From positions 1 to 7,459 of the forward strand of contig JACSSI010000224.1 of assembly GCA_014879345.1 (NCBI GenBank): a stretch of DNA of 7,459 nucleotides. Reading direction: 5' to 3'. The stretch comes from Anaerolineae bacterium (GTDB taxonomy: Bacteria > Chloroflexota > Anaerolineae > Promineifilales > Promineifilaceae). Under the pieces are notes generated by a model. The model was not told the DNA's origin and made no database searches. It saw nothing but the letters and a program-made list of their open reading frames with translations. The position numbers and the translations under genes are program-made. This document shows positions 5,879-7,459 of the stretch, piece after piece (within the stretch, counting starts at the first letter, position 1; each line of letters opens with the position of its first letter).

Positions 5879-6274
5879 TCAGGCAACGGCCGTTGCTTCA
5901 ATCTCAATCATCATTTCTGGGAAAGCCAGCCGAGCCACGCCGATCAGCGATCCGGTGTGTCGACAACCAGCCTCAGCCAAACGGCCGATAAAAGCATCAT
6001 AATTGGCAAAAAACTGGTCTACGTCGGTCGTAAAAATGGTCAGGCGCACGATGTCGGCGAATGTAAATCCGGCCTCGCCCAACAGCGTCTCCAGATTATC
6101 CAGAGCCAGCGTAATCTGGCTGCGTATGTCACCGGCATGAACAGCTGCGCCGGAAGCATCGTTAGCCGCCTGCCCAGAGCAGTAAAGTGTGCGTTGGACG
6201 CCACTAACTGCATTCGCTTGTACATAACCAAACTCATCTTGCCAATTCCAGGGGTTAATAATTTGTCGTTCCAT
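5879..6274 (-). CDS. Rid family (YjgF/YER057c/UK114) protein lacking the catalytic arginine
   Basis: A 131-residue single-domain protein of normal Rid length. Family hallmarks are YCSGQAAND (31-39), ITLALDNLETLLGEAG (54-69), DIVRLTIFTTD (74-84), the NYDAF helix (91-95) and VARLAFPEMMIEIEA (113-127). Canonical RidA enzymes deaminate reactive enamine/imine intermediates such as 2-aminoacrylate using an arginine (Arg105 in E. coli). Aligned by the VARL and IEIEA anchors, that position is Gly108 here (HTGSLIGVARL). This places it with the Rid groups that lack the arginine, whose activities are poorly known, so I withhold the ridA symbol. The ATG at 6274 is preceded by AAGGAGAA at a 6-nt spacing. 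It lies 86 nt after the cytochrome c gene on the same strand. A GCAACGGCCGTTGC palindrome encodes its last residues. Confidence 0.9.
   Translation of the reverse strand: MERQIINPWNWQDEFGYVQANAVSGVQRTLYCSGQAANDASGAAVHAGDIRSQITLALDNLETLLGEAGFTFADIVRLTIFTTDVDQFFANYDAFIGRLAEAGCRHTGSLIGVARLAFPEMMIEIEATAVA
5885..5894. repeat. AACGGCCGTT palindrome, copy 9
   Basis: Perfect copy at the 3' end of the Rid family gene, encoding Thr-Ala-Val. Flanks extend it to a 14-bp palindrome, GCAACGGCCGTTGC (5883-5896), the longest in the window. Confidence 0.9.
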
Positions 6275-6280
6275 TTTTGA

Positions 6281-6288
6281 TTCTCCTT
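6281..6288 (-). promoter_or_regulatory. Ribosome binding site of the Rid family gene
   Basis: Minus-strand AAGGAGAA, six bases before the ATG at 6274. This near-consensus site fixes the start and excludes the short in-frame alternatives. Confidence 0.8.
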
Positions 6289-6360
6289 ATGCAAATGCAG
6301 ATATTGTTTTAGGTGCGACGCACTTCAAAACAGGATAGATACAGCACCTGATTAACTTTG

Positions 6361-7338
6361 TTACTTTACGGGTGCAGTGAGATAAACATACAGTGCCGCC
6401 AGGTCATCATCGTGCAGGCCAGCAGCTATTTGCCATGGCATTGTGTCTGGGAAAGCCGTGCCGTCTGGTTTGATCCCGCTGCGCATCATCGTAAAGAATT
6501 CTGCTTGGGTGAGTTCGCTGATCAACGGTCGTGGATTGGGCGTACCTGGGTCGCCAGGGGATGGGGCAACACCCGTCACATCTGGCCCATGACAACCACT
6601 ACAATCGGCGAAGATAGCCACGTACGCACCGTATTCGGCAGTCACACCCTCAGCCGGAGCCTGGACTGAAGCGGCGCCAGATTCCGCGGGCAACATGCCC
6701 GCCCCTTTCATGGCCAATCCCAGAAACTTCAAGTTGCTCCCCGTCTCAATATCAGATTCGGCCGCAGGCAGCGAACGCAAGTAAGCAATAATCGCTTCCG
6801 TATCGTCATCACTTAACGCTTTGTATGGCATCAAATCCATAAAAGGAATCAGGTCTCCCTCTTGGTTGATGCTGTGACGCATTACCCGAAACAGTTCACC
6901 ATCGCTGTAGTCGCCCAGCTTACCACCCGGCGTCAGGTTCTCTGTGACCATATTGCCCATAAAACCAAACCCTTCTGCAGCGGCAATGTTCCAGCCGCCC
7001 GTTAATGGATGCTGTTCAGTCGGGTTGCCAGCACCATCAACCGCAGCATGGCAACCAATGCACGAGAGATTGACCAGATATTCGCCGCGGGCAATTTGTT
7101 CCGGCGTCATCGCTACGGTCAACTCCGGCGCCGGGTCTGCGCCAGGGAAATAGGCCGCAGCAAAACCCTTGCCCCCGGTAATGGCAATCGCCGCAAATAG
7201 CAATGTCATCAACCCGGCGCCCAATCCCCCCACAATCTTCACCCACAACTTTTTGGCGCGTATCGCCCGATACGTTAGCCAGCCAAATAAAACCACCAGA
7301 CCAATTACAACCAATAATATTAAAGTGTTCACAATCAT
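6361..7338 (-). CDS. Membrane-anchored dihaem cytochrome c
   Basis: A 325-residue protein with two N-terminal transmembrane helices (about 4-23 and 34-56), then two cytochrome c domains facing the extracytoplasmic side. Haem 1 binds at C93-I-G-C96-H97 with Met170 in LMPYKALSDDD as likely axial ligand. Haem 2 binds at C246-S-G-C249-H250 with Met300 in DTMPW as likely axial ligand. The MPY and SDDDTEAIIAYLRSLP pattern resembles cytochrome c subunits of alcohol dehydrogenases and other dehydrogenase-linked dihaem cytochromes, so it probably passes electrons from a periplasmic donor towards a terminal oxidase or a copper protein. ATG 7338 is chosen because AAGGAGAG precedes it; an extension to 7434 would run into the upstream gene. 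Its upstream neighbour ends like a cupredoxin, supporting a respiratory role. Haem attachment would need a cytochrome c maturation system, not seen here. Confidence 0.93.
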   Translation of the reverse strand: MIVNTLILLVVIGLVVLFGWLTYRAIRAKKLWVKIVGGLGAGLMTLLFAAIAITGGKGFAAAYFPGADPAPELTVAMTPEQIARGEYLVNLSCIGCHAAVDGAGNPTEQHPLTGGWNIAAAEGFGFMGNMVTENLTPGGKLGDYSDGELFRVMRHSINQEGDLIPFMDLMPYKALSDDDTEAIIAYLRSLPAAESDIETGSNLKFLGLAMKGAGMLPAESGAASVQAPAEGVTAEYGAYVAIFADCSGCHGPDVTGVAPSPGDPGTPNPRPLISELTQAEFFTMMRSGIKPDGTAFPDTMPWQIAAGLHDDDLAALYVYLTAPVK

Positions 7339-7342
7339 TTTT

Positions 7343-7350
7343 CTCTCCTT
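7343..7350 (-). promoter_or_regulatory. Ribosome binding site of the dihaem cytochrome c gene
   Basis: Minus-strand AAGGAGAG ends four bases before the ATG at 7338, with the GGAG core six bases away. It shows that residues encoded upstream of 7338 are not part of the protein. Confidence 0.8.
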
Positions 7351-7420
7351 AAAATAGATTTGTCGCCAGTTTAATGAAGCATCATTTAGAGATCGTTTAT
7401 TCAAATATTGCTGACTGTTT

Positions 7421-7459
7421 TTATTGCTCAACAATTAAAGTACCCATCATGCCCGCCGC
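7421..7459 (-). CDS. C-terminal end of a cupredoxin-type copper protein (partial)
   Basis: The minus strand enters from the right edge in an open frame that ends at the TAA at 7421-7423, giving the residues AAGMMGTLIVEQ. This matches the ending of type 1 copper domains, where a GMxG turn carries the axial methionine and is followed by a last beta strand (TLIVE). It could be a plastocyanin-like single domain or the last domain of a multicopper oxidase or nitrite-reductase-like enzyme; twelve residues cannot separate these. The stop is 82 nt from the cytochrome c start on the same strand, so the two are probably co-transcribed and functionally linked. The call rests on a short motif, although the stop codon, frame and spacing all fit a real gene end. 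Confidence 0.55.
   Translation of the reverse strand, partial: AAGMMGTLIVEQ

Noticed and set aside
5870..6280. Long plus-strand open frame opposite the Rid gene
   Set aside because: Its translation shows no recognisable family or sensible composition and it lies antisense to a clear family protein with a good ribosome site.
6311..6349. AGGTGC/GCACCT inverted arms, and a GTGCGACGCAC imperfect palindrome, between the cytochrome c and Rid genes
   Set aside because: The arms are six bases with a 27-nt spacer and no following U-tract on either strand; the inner palindrome is short. Compatible with chance.
7339..7434. N-terminal extension of the cytochrome c to a start at 7434 (minus strand)
   Set aside because: It would place 32 extra polar residues before the first membrane helix, overlap the end of the upstream gene, and ignore the AAGGAGAG site in front of the ATG at 7338.

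Overview
The window shows seven protein-coding genes and the last 12 codons of an eighth. There are no RNA genes, insertion sequences, CRISPR arrays or phage genes. Base composition is near balanced, genes are densely packed, and three minus-strand genes have clear Shine-Dalgarno sites. A kinase with stacked GAF and PAS domains, a CRP-like regulator with no cysteines, a membrane-anchored dihaem cytochrome c and a cupredoxin end fit a free-living, respiring bacterium. Chloroflexota (Anaerolineae-like) is my best guess from gene style, held with low confidence and not tested by any search.

Plus strand, 1-4894: a 5'-truncated cytoplasmic-looking GAF-GAF-PAS histidine kinase overlaps by 4 nt an AlaX-type alanyl-tRNA editing protein. 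After 44 nt comes a metallo-beta-lactamase-fold protein that has lost most of its metal ligands, and after a further 66 nt a CRP/FNR-family regulator. The first three genes are probably one transcription unit. The regulator has its own strong ribosome binding site and may be read through or separate.

Minus strand, 7459-5026 (read right to left): the C-terminal tail of a cupredoxin-type copper protein, a two-helix membrane-anchored dihaem cytochrome c, a Rid (YjgF/UK114) family protein lacking the usual catalytic arginine, and a six-helix membrane protein of unknown function. The cupredoxin and cytochrome c are a plausible periplasmic or extracytoplasmic electron-transfer pair. The two groups of genes converge at 4895-5025.

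The strongest unexplained signal is the 10-bp palindrome AACGGCCGTT. It occurs nine times perfectly between 2139 and 5894, in coding and non-coding DNA, where well under one copy is expected by chance. It behaves like a highly iterated palindrome comparable in style to cyanobacterial HIP1. Other points of interest are the degenerate MBL protein, the Rid protein without its arginine, a 12-bp perfect inverted repeat just upstream of the membrane protein gene, and the translational overlap of a sensor kinase with a tRNA editing factor. I see no defence system or other multi-gene system that can be called new from sequence alone.
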